Assembly: GCA_019096155.1 (NCBI GenBank)
Contig: JAHCVI010000005.1
Coordinates: 3,358,468 to 3,422,467 of the forward strand
DNA from: Staphylotrichum longicolle
Taxonomy: Eukaryota > Ascomycota > Sordariomycetes > Sordariales > Chaetomiaceae
DNA: 64,000 bases
Reading direction: 5' to 3'
Shown here: positions 53,568 to 63,458 of the stretch, in pieces
Layout of the letters: each line of letters starts with the position of its first letter
How positions within the stretch are numbered: position 1 is the first letter of the stretch
Translations under genes and position numbers: made by a program
Notes under the pieces: model-generated
What the model was told of the DNA's origin: nothing
The model's database searches: none
What the model saw: the letters and a program-made list of their open reading frames with translations, nothing else

Positions 53568-54114
53568 ATGGCCAAGGTCAGCGCAAGTGAGTACCAGCAG
53601 AGCAGTCTTTCAATCGGCCCTTGAGATTTTCAAGACCTAACAATCGCTCGCAGACATCTCCTCGTCGAGGCGCAAGTCTCGCAAGGCCCACTTCGGTGCG
53701 CCGTCGAGCATCCGCCGCAACATCATGAGCGCTCCCCTCTCCAAGGAGCTCCGTGAGAAGTACAACGTACGTTGCCATCGTCATTATGCAGCCTTGGTTT
53801 GCAGCAGAAGCTGACAGTTTCGCGCGCAGGTCCGGAGCATGCCCATCCGCAAGGACGACGAGGTCACCATTGTCCGCGGCCTCAACAAGGACAAGGAGGG
53901 CAAGGTCACCTCGGTCTACCGCCTCAAATACGTCATCCACGTCGAGCGTGTCACCCGCGACAAGGCCACCGGCCAGAGCGTCCCCCTCGGCATCCACCCC
54001 AGCAACGTTGTCATCACCAAGCTTAAGCTCGACAAGGACCGTGAGGACATCCTGGCCCGCATCAAGGCCGGCCGTGACCAGGTCGTCAAGGCCAAGGGCA
54101 AGGCCACCGCTTGA
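53568..54114 (+). CDS. RPL26: 60S ribosomal protein uL24 (L26)
   Basis: A KOW-domain protein of the large ribosomal subunit near the exit tunnel. Three exons, 53568-53586, 53654-53766 and 53830-54114, join in frame to 138 residues. The sequence reads MAKVSANISSSRRKSRKAHF, then APSSIRRNIMSAPLSKELRE, then MPIRKDDEVTIVRGLNKDKE with the KOW motif GKVTSVYRLKYVIHVERVTR and a basic C-terminus. The first exon codes only six residues, a common ribosomal-protein gene layout in fungi. Strong codon bias (almost all C- or G-ending) fits very high expression. The upstream 400 bp carry the repeated dyad motif described above, which may or may not act on this gene. Confidence 0.96.
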
Positions 54115-55533
54115 ATTGGCTGAGCCGGCGTTGGAGGAATGAAAAAACGTGACGACAAAGGGGAACAAACTCGGTTCGGTTGGCGACGGAGAAAAATACC
54201 CCCCACATCTGCTCCTCGTCGAAGGTTTACCCGGTCGGCGCTGGCGTCTTTGCGGCTTCTGTTTTCGGTTGCATACTTTGGGCGGTTGTCTGTCTGCATC
54301 TGCATGCATGACACGACAGATCCGGGATCTAGATGCAGAGTCAACGAATCGAGACATTGTTCTCAATGGCCATTTCACAATGCCAGTCGCTTTGCGCTCG
54401 CTGTGAAATGTTCCATGGGAGGTTATCCCGAAGCCAACGCCTCTTGCGGATTTCCGCAGAGGCCCCAGACTGCCCGTTGACTTGGTGACTGACTGACCAT
54501 GCGTTGTGTACTAACACCTGCAGGAAGTAATACTCTCAGTGACGGCCATTAGATCGTGCATCCGCAGGTTTGGCGTCCACTGTTTTGTTTCATTCCCTGG
54601 ATGCCTGCAAAGGTAGGGACAGCAACCGCCAGATTATCTCCGCGTTAACCACTAGACCCACGGTTTTCGAGGTATACGACTGGCGAAGAGTGAACCCAGC
54701 ATGGAGAGATCACCAGTTTCCCTTGCTCTTGTCTGCAGACTTCCACGGAGATTCATCGATGAGAATGGAGGTTTGATGGCGAGGCACATCTCAGCAGCCG
54801 TCATTGGCTCCTTATTTAGACCGGACACCGTCTTTGCAAGCTAAGGAGGTGCCGTAGAAGATCAATACGGATCCCTTAGGAAATGAACACAGATTCAGAG
54901 AGGCAGACATATATGGTTCTTGCACCTGTGTGCTCCTGATGGTGCTCTCGATGGTGCTCTGAAGTCGTCCCGAGTCTGATCCCTGTCGTTGACGTTGTCA
55001 AGTATCTTTATAAGTACCAAGCTGGCCAGGGGCACCCGTAAAACGGCAGTCTCGAAGACGAAAGAGGACCAAAAGACAGAGTCATTACTCGAGCTGAAAT
55101 GGCTTATTCTGCTCATTGCCCGTTTTGCTGGTTGTTTTTGTCTCTGCCATCCCTGAGGCCGTGGCGAAACGGCTTTCAGGTTTGTTGTTTTGGCGATTGC
55201 AGGGTAAATTGTGGTTGCCAGGGACGCCATGCCAGCGCATGCGCCTTCTTTGCCCCTGCAGCTCCCTTTCCACCGACCTGCATCTCCCCGAACTCGAAGA
55301 CGACTTGTGCCAGTGCCGCATACGATCCTTTGCCGTCGTCCAGGAATTCAAGCTGGCATCGCAGATTTGTTTGGGCATCCAGGCTCCCCCTGCCAAGGGC
55401 AGTGGCGGCGTGTATCGTTTCCGTTCTTTAAGCTCGCAGCATCCCGCTCCGTTATCGTAAGGTCCCGGCCCTGCAGCGATCGCCCAACCCCTCGACCCCG
55501 CCAACGACGTCGACACCCGCGGGACCCGACAAG
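54115..55533. other. RPL26 3' flank and long HYM1 upstream region
   Basis: 1.42 kb between same-strand genes. Frames on both strands are short and overlap each other. No gene, tRNA or repeat of note was recognised. Confidence 0.5.
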
Positions 55534-56850
55534 ATGTCCTTTTTCTTTGGACGAACCCGTGCAAGGACAAACACCACCGATCTTGCGAAGCAAGCCAGAG
55601 ACCATGTCACAAAACTCGAGGGGCCGCAAGGGGCCGCGAAGGTAAACATCGCCAAAGCGTCCCAAGCATCTCCCTCCGTCCCACGAACGGCTGCTGACCT
55701 GCAACTTGCACCACCCACAGGCCGACGAGCTGGCAAAGGTGCTCGCACAGATGAAGCAGGTTCTGCAGGGCACACACGGTGCGTCTTTTCATTCTTTGGG
55801 AACTCCCACCCAAAACGATAACACCCCCGGCTGACCGCCCAGCAGAGGCCGAACCTAGCACAGAGCAGATCTACCAATTGGTGACGAGCATGATCGAAGA
55901 AGACCTCCTCTACCTCCTCGCCGTCCACCTCCACCGACTACCATTCGAGTCGCGAAAGGACACGCAAGTCATCTTTTCCTACGTCTTCCGCTTCCGACCA
56001 CCAACAGCGCAGCAGAAACCGGAGCCCTTCGCGCTCGCGTACGTTGTCGAACGGCGGCCGCAGGTGCTGGTGGAGCTGTGCAGAGGGTACGATCACAAGG
56101 AGAGCGCCACGCCCGCGGGGACGGTGCTGAGGGAGGTGCTCAAGAACGAGGCGGCCGCGGCGATAATACTGTATGACGACGGAGAGGAGCAGGGGTCGAG
56201 TGCCAGGGGGGTGGGGGGGATCAACCCGGACCGGCCACAGAGTGGGAGAGGGGTGTTTTGGAACTTCTTTGACTGGATCGACAAGAGCTCGTTCGAGGTG
56301 AGCGCCGATGCGTTCACAACGTTTAGGGTAAGTCAACCTGTTGCAGGAAGGGCATGGAGCTAGAGCTGACAACCGGTGCCCCCAGGAGCTCATCACCAAG
56401 CACAAAGAGCTGGTCCCGCGCTACCTGGCCGTCAACTTCGACCTCTTCTTCGAGCGGTACAACACGGTCCTCGTCCAGTCCAACAGCTACGTGACGAAGC
56501 GGCAGTCGATCAAGCTGCTCGGCGAGATCCTGCTCGACCGCGCCAACTACAACATCATGACGGCTTACGTCGACCGCGGCGAGCACCTCAAGATCTGCAT
56601 GAACCTGTTGCGAGACGACCGCAAGATGGTGCAGTACGAAGGGTTCCACGTGTTCAAGGTGTTTGTCGCCAACCCGCACAAGTCGGTGCCCGTGCAAAAG
56701 ATCCTGATTATGAACCGGGACCGCCTGCTGCAGTTCCTGTCGCACTTTCTCGAGGACCGCACCGAGGACGAGCAGTTCATCGACGAGCGCGAGTTTCTGA
56801 TCAAGCAGATTCGGAATCTACCGCCTGCGCCAGTGCAGCCGCAGCGGTAG
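55534..56850 (+). CDS. HYM1: Mo25/CAB39-like scaffold protein (Hym1)
   Basis: An armadillo-like scaffold of the morphogenesis Orb6/NDR kinase network (yeast Hym1, Neurospora HYM-1), acting with germinal-centre kinases in polarity and septation. Four exons, 55534-55641, 55721-55778, 55846-56327 and 56386-56850, join in frame to 370 residues. The N-terminus MSFFFGRTRARTNTTDLAKQ is the family start. Next are ADELAKVLAQMKQVLQGTHE, IYQLVTSMIEEDLLYLLAVH, DTQVIFSYVFRFRPP, CRGYDHKESATPAGTVLREV, then FWNFFDWIDKSSFEVSADAF, and the conserved C-terminal half ELITKHKELVPRYLAVNFDL ... YVTKRQSIKLLGEILLDRAN ... KILIMNRDRLLQFLSHFLED. An insert (DGEEQGSSARGVGG) distinguishes it from animal Mo25. Introns 1-3 are GT-AG. 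Confidence 0.95.
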
Positions 56851-57926
56851 GGCCGGCGGTGAAAGGAAAAGGGGGCGTGCAGGGGGAGGTTTGGTGGGGT
56901 TGTGTTGGCCAAGTGTGTGTGTGAACGAGGGGAGAGAGGAGAAGGAAGGCGTTGCGGCGTAATAGATGCTGGGCGGGAGTATGACGGCTTGTGGAAATGG
57001 GTTATTCTTGAGGCATGGCATTGCGAGGGATTAGGGTACAATACAATCATTTGCTTACTACTGCACAGGTGTGTTCTCTTGGGCCAGGACAGCTGGTGAA
57101 GATGCAGCATAGTATGATATTGTGGTCACTTGGAGGCTTGGGACTGTTGGTCGGGGAAAGCCCTGCTCTCTTGAACTGGGGAAGAAAATCTGGCTAATGG
57201 GTTCGGTGAAAACTGCGCCCAGAAGCCAGGGTTTATGAGATATCCGTAAAGAAATGCAGCAACTGCCCCCCCTTTCCTCCGCGAAGACGGGTAGGATAGA
57301 GATGACCCTCTGTCTCGAGCGAGGAGAGAGAATAGCTGAAGATAAACCATGCCTCATGAACTGTCCCAACTCCCGGGCGTTGGATCCTGTCACCAAGCTG
57401 CCCTTTCTGTCGTGTATGGTCCCCGATGCAGGAGCCTCCTTCCCTGCCCCTGAGCCCAAAAGTATGCTTCCTCCAACGCCGATACAAATTCAACGGAATG
57501 ATGCCAAAATAAAGCCAAACTTTCCGAAAAAAAAAAAAAAAAAAACTCCAATCCAGATTCAGGCGGTGCAAAATCATCGTTTTCGGCAAACGTATCTCCG
57601 CAACCCAGGCATGTATGGCCTGATCTGGGCTGCCTTCCCCTATTAACCCTTTCCCCAGGGGTCCAACCCATTTTGGCCAACAAGAAGAGGAAGATGAGGA
57701 AAGAAAAAAGGAAATACCAAGACTCGATTTTTGATGTAAAACCCGCAACTTGCCTTCACACATCCAAGTGCCTTGGCCAAAACTTCAACAAGCCTCGACT
57801 CAACCCAAGCTGTCAGTTGGAAACCGCCCCCAATCTATGCGCGCCCCTCCCGTCCCCTGGCCTCTTTCTACGGTTCTTCTCGCCATGGTTGTCTGGGAGG
57901 AGCGGCGAAGGGCGTGGGCCGAGCGG
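56851..57926. other. Convergent 3' flank with poly-A run
   Basis: 1.08 kb between convergent genes. A 19-nt A run lies at 57527-57545. No coding sequence is supported, and some purine-rich short frames are shadows. Confidence 0.5.
57527..57545 (+). repeat. 19-nt A homopolymer
   Basis: Nineteen consecutive A in intergenic DNA. Confidence 0.9.
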
Positions 57927-58889
57927 TTAGACCAGTGAGCCTGCCCGTCTTGGAAGGGCTTGTTGTCCGGTGGTGACCACCAGGTTCCCTCCGCCAGGGG
58001 TGTACTGCAGTGTCCCCGTCGCGAAGGCCAACCCGATGGTTGCGTTGTGAACGCCGGTCATGGCGGAGGTGGGAGGGTTGTCGGGCGTGCCGGTGAAGGG
58101 GGGAGCCGGGTTGTTGGGAGCTGGGTCACTGGGGTTTGACTCGACGTGGGTGTCGTGGTGGTAGTCATGAATCAAGCTGAAATAACTGGTGACGTGGGCC
58201 GGGTTGGGGACAGGCGCCGGAGGCCGGAGGAGTGGAAGTTGTAGGGCGCGGGTTGGCCGTGGGGATGGAGTGCGAGGGTAGCGTGGGCCTGCTCTTGAGC
58301 CGTTGCCGAAGATGGAGTTTGGCGGCCTCGCGGGCGCGACGGATAGGTCGTCATGGATGTTGTATCTTGAGGATATGTTGACAGAATCTTGCTCGGCGTA
58401 GCTGGCCTGTCGATACCTGCTGTGGAGCTGAGGTTGCGGCTCAGCGAGGGAGGCATGGTCCACCTGGCCGTGGTTGATCTGAGGTGGTCCGGTGTTCCTG
58501 CCCCATCTTGCCCATAGAGGTCCAAGGGGAACTTCTTGTCCTGGCAAGGTACTGTTTGGGACGGGTCTTGCGGCTTCGTTGCCATTATTGACGCGGACCG
58601 AGCGAGCGAGCGCGCTCTCTGGGCCGGGTTGGGGCGGACTCGGGCTCTGTCCTAAGTTCTTGAACCCTATGTTCAGTCTTCTCAGAATCGGCCGTAGAAA
58701 ATTGGCCCTACGCCGATGACCAACTCGTGCATAACTCTTCGGCACAGCTCGCTTGGCGGGTGTCGTTTGCTTCTTGGGTCTCCCGCGAGAGCGAGCAGCG
58801 GGGTGCCGAGCGACTCCCGGGGTTCTCTCTGCAGCAACCGGCGCCTGGTCCTGCGCTTCAGCAACGGGAGGTTGACTCATCTTCTCCAA
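57927..58889 (-). CDS. Orphan basic Pro-rich protein with AT-hook-like motif
   Basis: A single-exon frame of 320 codons starting MEKMSQPPVAEAQDQAPVAA. Near residue 36 it has SRGRPKKQTTPAKRAVPKSY, whose RGRPKK fits the AT-hook core (RGRP flanked by basic residues), followed by VGHRRRANFLRPILRRL, so a nuclear DNA-binding role is possible. The rest is Pro/Asn/Ser-rich and disordered, with no known domain. The last 40 residues include TIGLAFATGTLQYTPGGGNL. Composition is less G/C-ending than neighbouring genes, so this could be a young or lineage-specific gene, or a spurious frame. A better start might exist at MSQPP four codons in. Confidence 0.45.
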   Translation of the reverse strand: MEKMSQPPVAEAQDQAPVAAERTPGVARHPAARSRGRPKKQTTPAKRAVPKSYARVGHRRRANFLRPILRRLNIGFKNLGQSPSPPQPGPESALARSVRVNNGNEAARPVPNSTLPGQEVPLGPLWARWGRNTGPPQINHGQVDHASLAEPQPQLHSRYRQASYAEQDSVNISSRYNIHDDLSVAPARPPNSIFGNGSRAGPRYPRTPSPRPTRALQLPLLRPPAPVPNPAHVTSYFSLIHDYHHDTHVESNPSDPAPNNPAPPFTGTPDNPPTSAMTGVHNATIGLAFATGTLQYTPGGGNLVVTTGQQALPRRAGSLV

Positions 58890-59472
58890 GGTTGATTTGT
58901 GTTTGAGGGAAGACTATGATGCTTTAGGATTGTGCCTTGTGCGGTCGAGCCTCAAACCCGAACCCAGAGAGGCCCTTGACCCTAGTAGAGGAAAGCGGCA
59001 AGAATGCAAGTGAATTGATGAGTGTTCTCGAAATAGACTGCTTGATGGAGTTGAAGAGAGACGAAGCATCTGTGGCGGTGGTCCCAGAAAAGGTTGGCTT
59101 GTGGTTCGGATGACTTGCTGAGGGTAAGTGTCAGGGCAGAAAGCCAGTCGTTCTAGCTTCAGAAATGTTTAGAAAGATCCCGCGGGACCTTCTAGGCAAT
59201 GTCGATTGACAACGAGAAAGTTAATGGGAGTAGTCCGCGAGTAGTTCGGAGAAACCCTCCTGGTCCTTGTTCTAGGCTCCCCTTAAGTCGCCGCAACTCA
59301 CTCACTAGAAGATGAGGGCTTCGGTATTTCTCTCTCAAGGGTTCAGACATCTTCCCAGCAACCTCACCTTGCAGCTGGCTGCTTCTTAAATTTGTGGGAG
59401 AATAATGCTTTTTCGTTGGCGTAACCTGCCTCATAAAATGGGTATCGAAATCCTGAAGAGATAGAAAAACAA
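58890..59472. other. F-box gene 3' flank and upstream region of the orphan gene
   Basis: 583 bp between - strand genes, A/T-richer than average. A 94-codon frame inside it shows no motif. Confidence 0.45.
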
Positions 59473-60711
59473 TCATACAGAGACGGCAAAGGACGTCGTC
59501 ACATCATCATCCATATCAATGTCCTCCGCCTCACTCACCTCGTCGAGCTCTTCGGGCTCCTCCGGCTCGTCCGTGTCATCACCATCAGAGACCTCGCCCG
59601 TGCTGTAAGCAAAGGGTATCCCACCAACGCGAGCCTCGTCATCCCATTCCCAGTAATCCGCATTCTCCGAGAAACACGTCCTCGACAGCTGCTCCTCAAA
59701 ACACAAGGGAAACCGCCTCGGCTTCTCCGACCCATACCTCGCACACACCCCCGTGTTAGCATCCCACACATGCACCTCCCCACTCGGGGCCAGGTGCTCC
59801 ATCACGGCCCGCCTGGGCTCCCTCATGACTTTGACCAGCGCCCGCATCCGCGCGCGCAGCTCGTCCATAGGGCTCGACCACCCCCACCCGGCGGGGGACG
59901 CGCACGAGCTGCTCGCGTTGAGCTTGGGGTTGTTCTCCGACACGCGGCCCAGGTACACGCTCAGCCGCAGCTCGCCCAGCGTCACGGCGCCGCCCTTGCC
60001 TTCGCCCTCGCCCTCGAGCGGCCAGAGCGCAAAGTGGCAGATGCGCCGCAGCCGCAGCCGCAGCGTCTTGAGCCGCCCCAGCAGCGGCCGGACCGACTCG
60101 CAAAAGTGCACGGGGTGGCCCGTGATGTCGACGACGTCGGTGCCGCACAGGTCGAGGTCGAGGGAGGTGACGTTGGTCAGGAGGCCGAGGTAGGGCTCGA
60201 GCGTGTGGATGCAGAGGTAACCGCCGCCTCCGCCCCGGCCCCCACTGCCGCTGCCGCCGCTGCTGCTGCTGCTTCCGCCTCCGCTGCGGTGTTGCAGGGG
60301 GTCGGCGCGCCAGGACTGGTTCTGCCAGCGCGCGGTGAAGTGGATGCGGGTGAGCTCGTGGCACTCGAAGAGCATGAGGAGGAAGCGGGCTAGGTTGGAA
60401 GGGGTGTTGTAGACGGCCAGATCGGGGTCGCCGGCTGTGGCGCCGCCGCCGCCGCCGCTACCGGGGACGAGGGTGGTGATGGGGGGCAGCCCCTCGAGGA
60501 CGATGTGCACGCTGCGCAACGACTTGCGTAGCAGGGCGCGCGAGCGGTCGAGGGCGGCCGACTTGCGGTGGACGAGGCGGCTGATGACGCGCGGGGTGTA
60601 TTCGATGCGCGGGTAGAAAGCCGGAAAGGCAAGGCTGTACCAGCGCCGAGAGAGGGCCAGGCGGCGGATGTCTTGCTGGAAGAAGGAGGGGGGCAGGTGC
60701 TCGAGGATCAT
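59473..60711 (-). CDS. F-box domain protein
   Basis: A probable SCF ubiquitin-ligase receptor of the large fungal F-box family. The domain reads LPSEIWLMILEHLPPSFFQQ followed by DIRRLALSRRWYSLAFPAFY, but its first residues (QLPSEIWL) lie upstream of the only ATG in this frame (60711), and the frame stays open without ATG back to about 60812. A different frame starting at 60806/60809 (MMPTPLSPGSDAASSP...) overlaps it and ends at a TGA that shares bases with ATG 60711. One base shift near 60735-60750 would join the two into a complete protein. The body has a leucine-rich section (TNVTSLDLDLCGTDVVDITG) and a Gly/Ser-rich insert. The C-terminus is very acidic (EPEEPEELDEVSEAEDIDMD). Target substrate unknown. 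Confidence 0.72.
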   Translation of the reverse strand: MILEHLPPSFFQQDIRRLALSRRWYSLAFPAFYPRIEYTPRVISRLVHRKSAALDRSRALLRKSLRSVHIVLEGLPPITTLVPGSGGGGGATAGDPDLAVYNTPSNLARFLLMLFECHELTRIHFTARWQNQSWRADPLQHRSGGGSSSSSGGSGSGGRGGGGGYLCIHTLEPYLGLLTNVTSLDLDLCGTDVVDITGHPVHFCESVRPLLGRLKTLRLRLRRICHFALWPLEGEGEGKGGAVTLGELRLSVYLGRVSENNPKLNASSSCASPAGWGWSSPMDELRARMRALVKVMREPRRAVMEHLAPSGEVHVWDANTGVCARYGSEKPRRFPLCFEEQLSRTCFSENADYWEWDDEARVGGIPFAYSTGEVSDGDDTDEPEEPEELDEVSEAEDIDMDDDVTTSFAVSV

Positions 60712-61580
60712 GAGCCAGATCTCGGAGGGGAGCTGTGGGAGGGGGCCATGGTCGCCGGTGAGGGTGAGGATGCTGCGTCTGAGCCTGGTGAGAGCGGGGT
60801 TGGCATCATCCAGAGTTCACAGTGGGAAGAGGGGATTTGAAGAAATCCAGGTCGGTGAGAGCAGGTTCGTATTACTTTCAATTCGACAAGGCTTGCTTAT
60901 CAGGGGAGGGGGGGGGGGGGGGCATAAAAGAGACTGGATCGCTCTCAGAGTCTTGGATTGGTTCACCCTTTGGAATTGCTCGCACAGCCCGGGCAAAGGA
61001 AAGGCAGGAAAGGCAGGAAACGGGATCCGGAAGCTGTGCCAATCGCGGTCAAGGCTTGGGTTTCGGGCGGCCAATCTTGGGCGGCCCAAGCCACCACTGC
61101 CGGCGCCCGCAGGTGATACCGATCATGAGTGGTGGGCCTGTCGTCTTCTCGACGCGCCGAGAAGCTGAGCACAGAGCAAGCCGTTGGGGAAGAATAAAGC
61201 CTGCTGGGTTCCCGAAGGGGTAAAGGACCCACACAACCAACACAGTCCGCACGTTTTGTGGTGCTTCTTTGGGGGATGAGAGCTTGGAAGATTGCTGGAC
61301 TGCCCAACCCCTGAGATATATCGCACACCTTGACTTCCGACTTGGAAAAGACCCGAAAAGAAAAAAAGTTAAAGAGGACAAAAACAATCAAGAGAAAGAA
61401 ACTAAGCTGAATTGAAGGAATCTCCGAGCAGAGAAAAGGGGAGAGAAAGGAAAGAAGGACCCTTGGCGCATGGTGACGAAGACACTGTCAGTTTATCTGA
61501 CCCTGAAATCTGGGACAAGCGAGGCTGCTGTGTGTGGGCCACTTCAATCCCTGAATCAGAACGAGACATCAATTCCCATC
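60712..61580. other. Divergent promoter region F-box/PLPBP with G homopolymer
   Basis: 869 bp. A 15-nt G run lies at 60908-60922. The part next to 60711 may contain the real F-box N-terminus. The rest should be promoter and leader DNA. Confidence 0.5.
60908..60922 (+). repeat. 15-nt G homopolymer
   Basis: Fifteen consecutive G. Homopolymers of this kind are prone to length errors in sequencing. Confidence 0.85.
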
Positions 61581-62520
61581 ATGAGCGAGACCGACATGAA
61601 GGTTGATCCAGGACGAGCATCTGCTCTCATCTCGCAGCTGCAGGGCGTCAATGAGAGGATAGCGGCGGTGGCCAAGGGCCGCGCAGTAAGTTTCCTGTTC
61701 TCTTCAACGCTCATCCATCAATCCATCATCTGTCGCGTGATTCTCTTCGGTTGCATCATGACATCTGACAAAGCCCCAAGGTGCGCCTCGTGGCCGTCTC
61801 CAAGCTCAAGCCCGCCAACGACATTCTTGCCCTGCACGAGTCGCCAGTCCGGCAGCTGCACTTTGGCGAGAACTACTCGCAGGAGCTGAGGGAGAAGGCC
61901 GAGCTGCTCCCCATGACCATCCAGTGGCACTTTATCGGCGGTCTGCAGTCGGGTACGTTTGCGTTCTGCTGATGCTCCAAGCCCAAAACCTGAGGGCCGA
62001 CTGACATGGCACAGGCCGCTGCAAAGATCTTGCCAAGATCCCCAACCTCTGGTGTGTCTCCAGCATCGACAACCTCAAGAAGGCCCAGCTGCTGGACAAG
62101 TACCGCGGCGAGAAGATCAAGGCCGAGCCCGAGACGCAAAAGATCAACATCCACGTCCAGGTCAACACGTCGGGCGAAGAATCCAAGTCGGGCTGCGCCC
62201 CCGGTGACGAGGTCGTGTCGCTCTGCCGGTCCATCGTCAACGAATGCCCGAACCTGCACCTGCTGGGCCTGATGACGATTGGCGCCATTGCGCGAAGTGT
62301 GGCAACGACGGCGGAGAATGAGAACGAGGACTTTAAGCTGCTGACGGAGCAGAGGGATCTGGTTGTGAAGGAGTTGGGGCTGGACAGGGAGCTCGAGTTG
62401 AGCATGGGCATGAGCGAGGACTTTGAGGGCGCCATCGCCATGGGCAGCGGCGAGGTCCGCGTGGGGAGCACCATCTTTGGGCAGCGGCCGGCCAAGTCGG
62501 AGGCCAAGATTGTGGCATAA
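61581..62520 (+). CDS. Pyridoxal 5'-phosphate homeostasis protein (YggS/PROSC/PLPBP family)
   Basis: A monomeric alanine-racemase-fold protein that binds PLP and keeps free vitamin B6 aldehydes and amino/keto acid pools in balance (bacterial YggS, yeast YBL036C, human PLPBP). Three exons, 61581-61685, 61781-61952 and 62015-62520, join in frame to 260 residues. The PLP lysine motif is VRLVAVSKLKPANDIL, then LHFGENYSQELREKAELL and IQWHFIGGLQS|GRCKDLAKI. Further conserved blocks are IHVQVNTSGEESKSG, HLLGLMTIGAIA, LSMGMSEDFEGAIAMGSGEV and RVGSTIFGQRP, all diagnostic of the family. The start at 61581 (MSETDMKVDPGRASALISQL) has a good context. Length is typical. Location in yeast homologues is cytosol and mitochondria, and no clear presequence is seen here. 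Confidence 0.95.
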
Positions 62521-63458
62521 CCAAGCGACCAGGTAACGTTATGGCAATGACCCGGTTCACCCTGTGCGCGCAAAGATTCTTCGCTTTTTTGAGAGAAGGT
62601 TGGCTTTGAGACTCGAGTGAAATTTCGAGAAGAGCGTCGTTGAAAGGCCCCTTTCTCTCCCCTTGCATTGCGAAGGGGTTTGAGTGGCAATCTTTCAAGT
62701 TGAAGAGAATCCTACAAACCCGGAATTTTTAGTCCCAGATATTTGCGTATTCAGTTGTCAATAATTCCCCATCGTCAACAGCTCATGCATGATGCAGATG
62801 CAGATGCAGATGCAACACTCTCTGCGCCTACTTGGTACAGTACCACTGTGACGAGGAAGTGGACCTGAAAGCTGAGCCGGGACTTGGGGCTTGGGACTTG
62901 GGACTGGGAGGGTCGCCTATCGATAACGGGTGCTCCCGCCCAGCCCGTGCTTTCCTGGAGGGGTGGCAGGGGTAACCCCAGTCGCGGCCACCGCGTTGCT
63001 TGGGGAACCCAAACAATCAACAAGAAAGACAGGGCAGTGGCAGGCAATTGGCTCACAGGGCGCCAACGCAGGGCTCAAATCAGGGTCTGGACATGAAGTC
63101 GTTGTTTGCAGCTCCCATCCCATCTCCCCTCCTCCCTCAGCTGTCTTAACAAGACCTCGTTATACCCTGCAGAGGCATGTCCAGCATTGCTTTGGCTTGA
63201 ACCTTCAAGTTTGCGACTTGTGGTGTTTTTTTTGTTTGGCTTTGGAGTCTGGGACTCGGAGTGCAGCAAGCCTCCCTTTTGACCTTTTGACACTCAAAGT
63301 GCAAGACTACCTTACGACTCGACACAGCAGACCCGCATCCCATCATCGCATTCCAGCGATCATCACATTCCACCCGGAGCTTGGTTGCCTCCCACCACCA
63401 CCACTCCGCATAAACACACAAACTCACACACTACACATCCGACATTGCCACCATCGCA
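62521..63458. other. Intergenic region between PLPBP and the last gene
   Basis: 938 bp between same-strand genes. It contains four perfect GATGCA hexamers at 62791-62814. A long leader for the last gene likely starts in the second half (C/A-rich from about 63280). Confidence 0.5.
62791..62814. repeat. Four perfect copies of GATGCA
   Basis: Units at 62791, 62797, 62803 and 62809. Confidence 0.85.
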
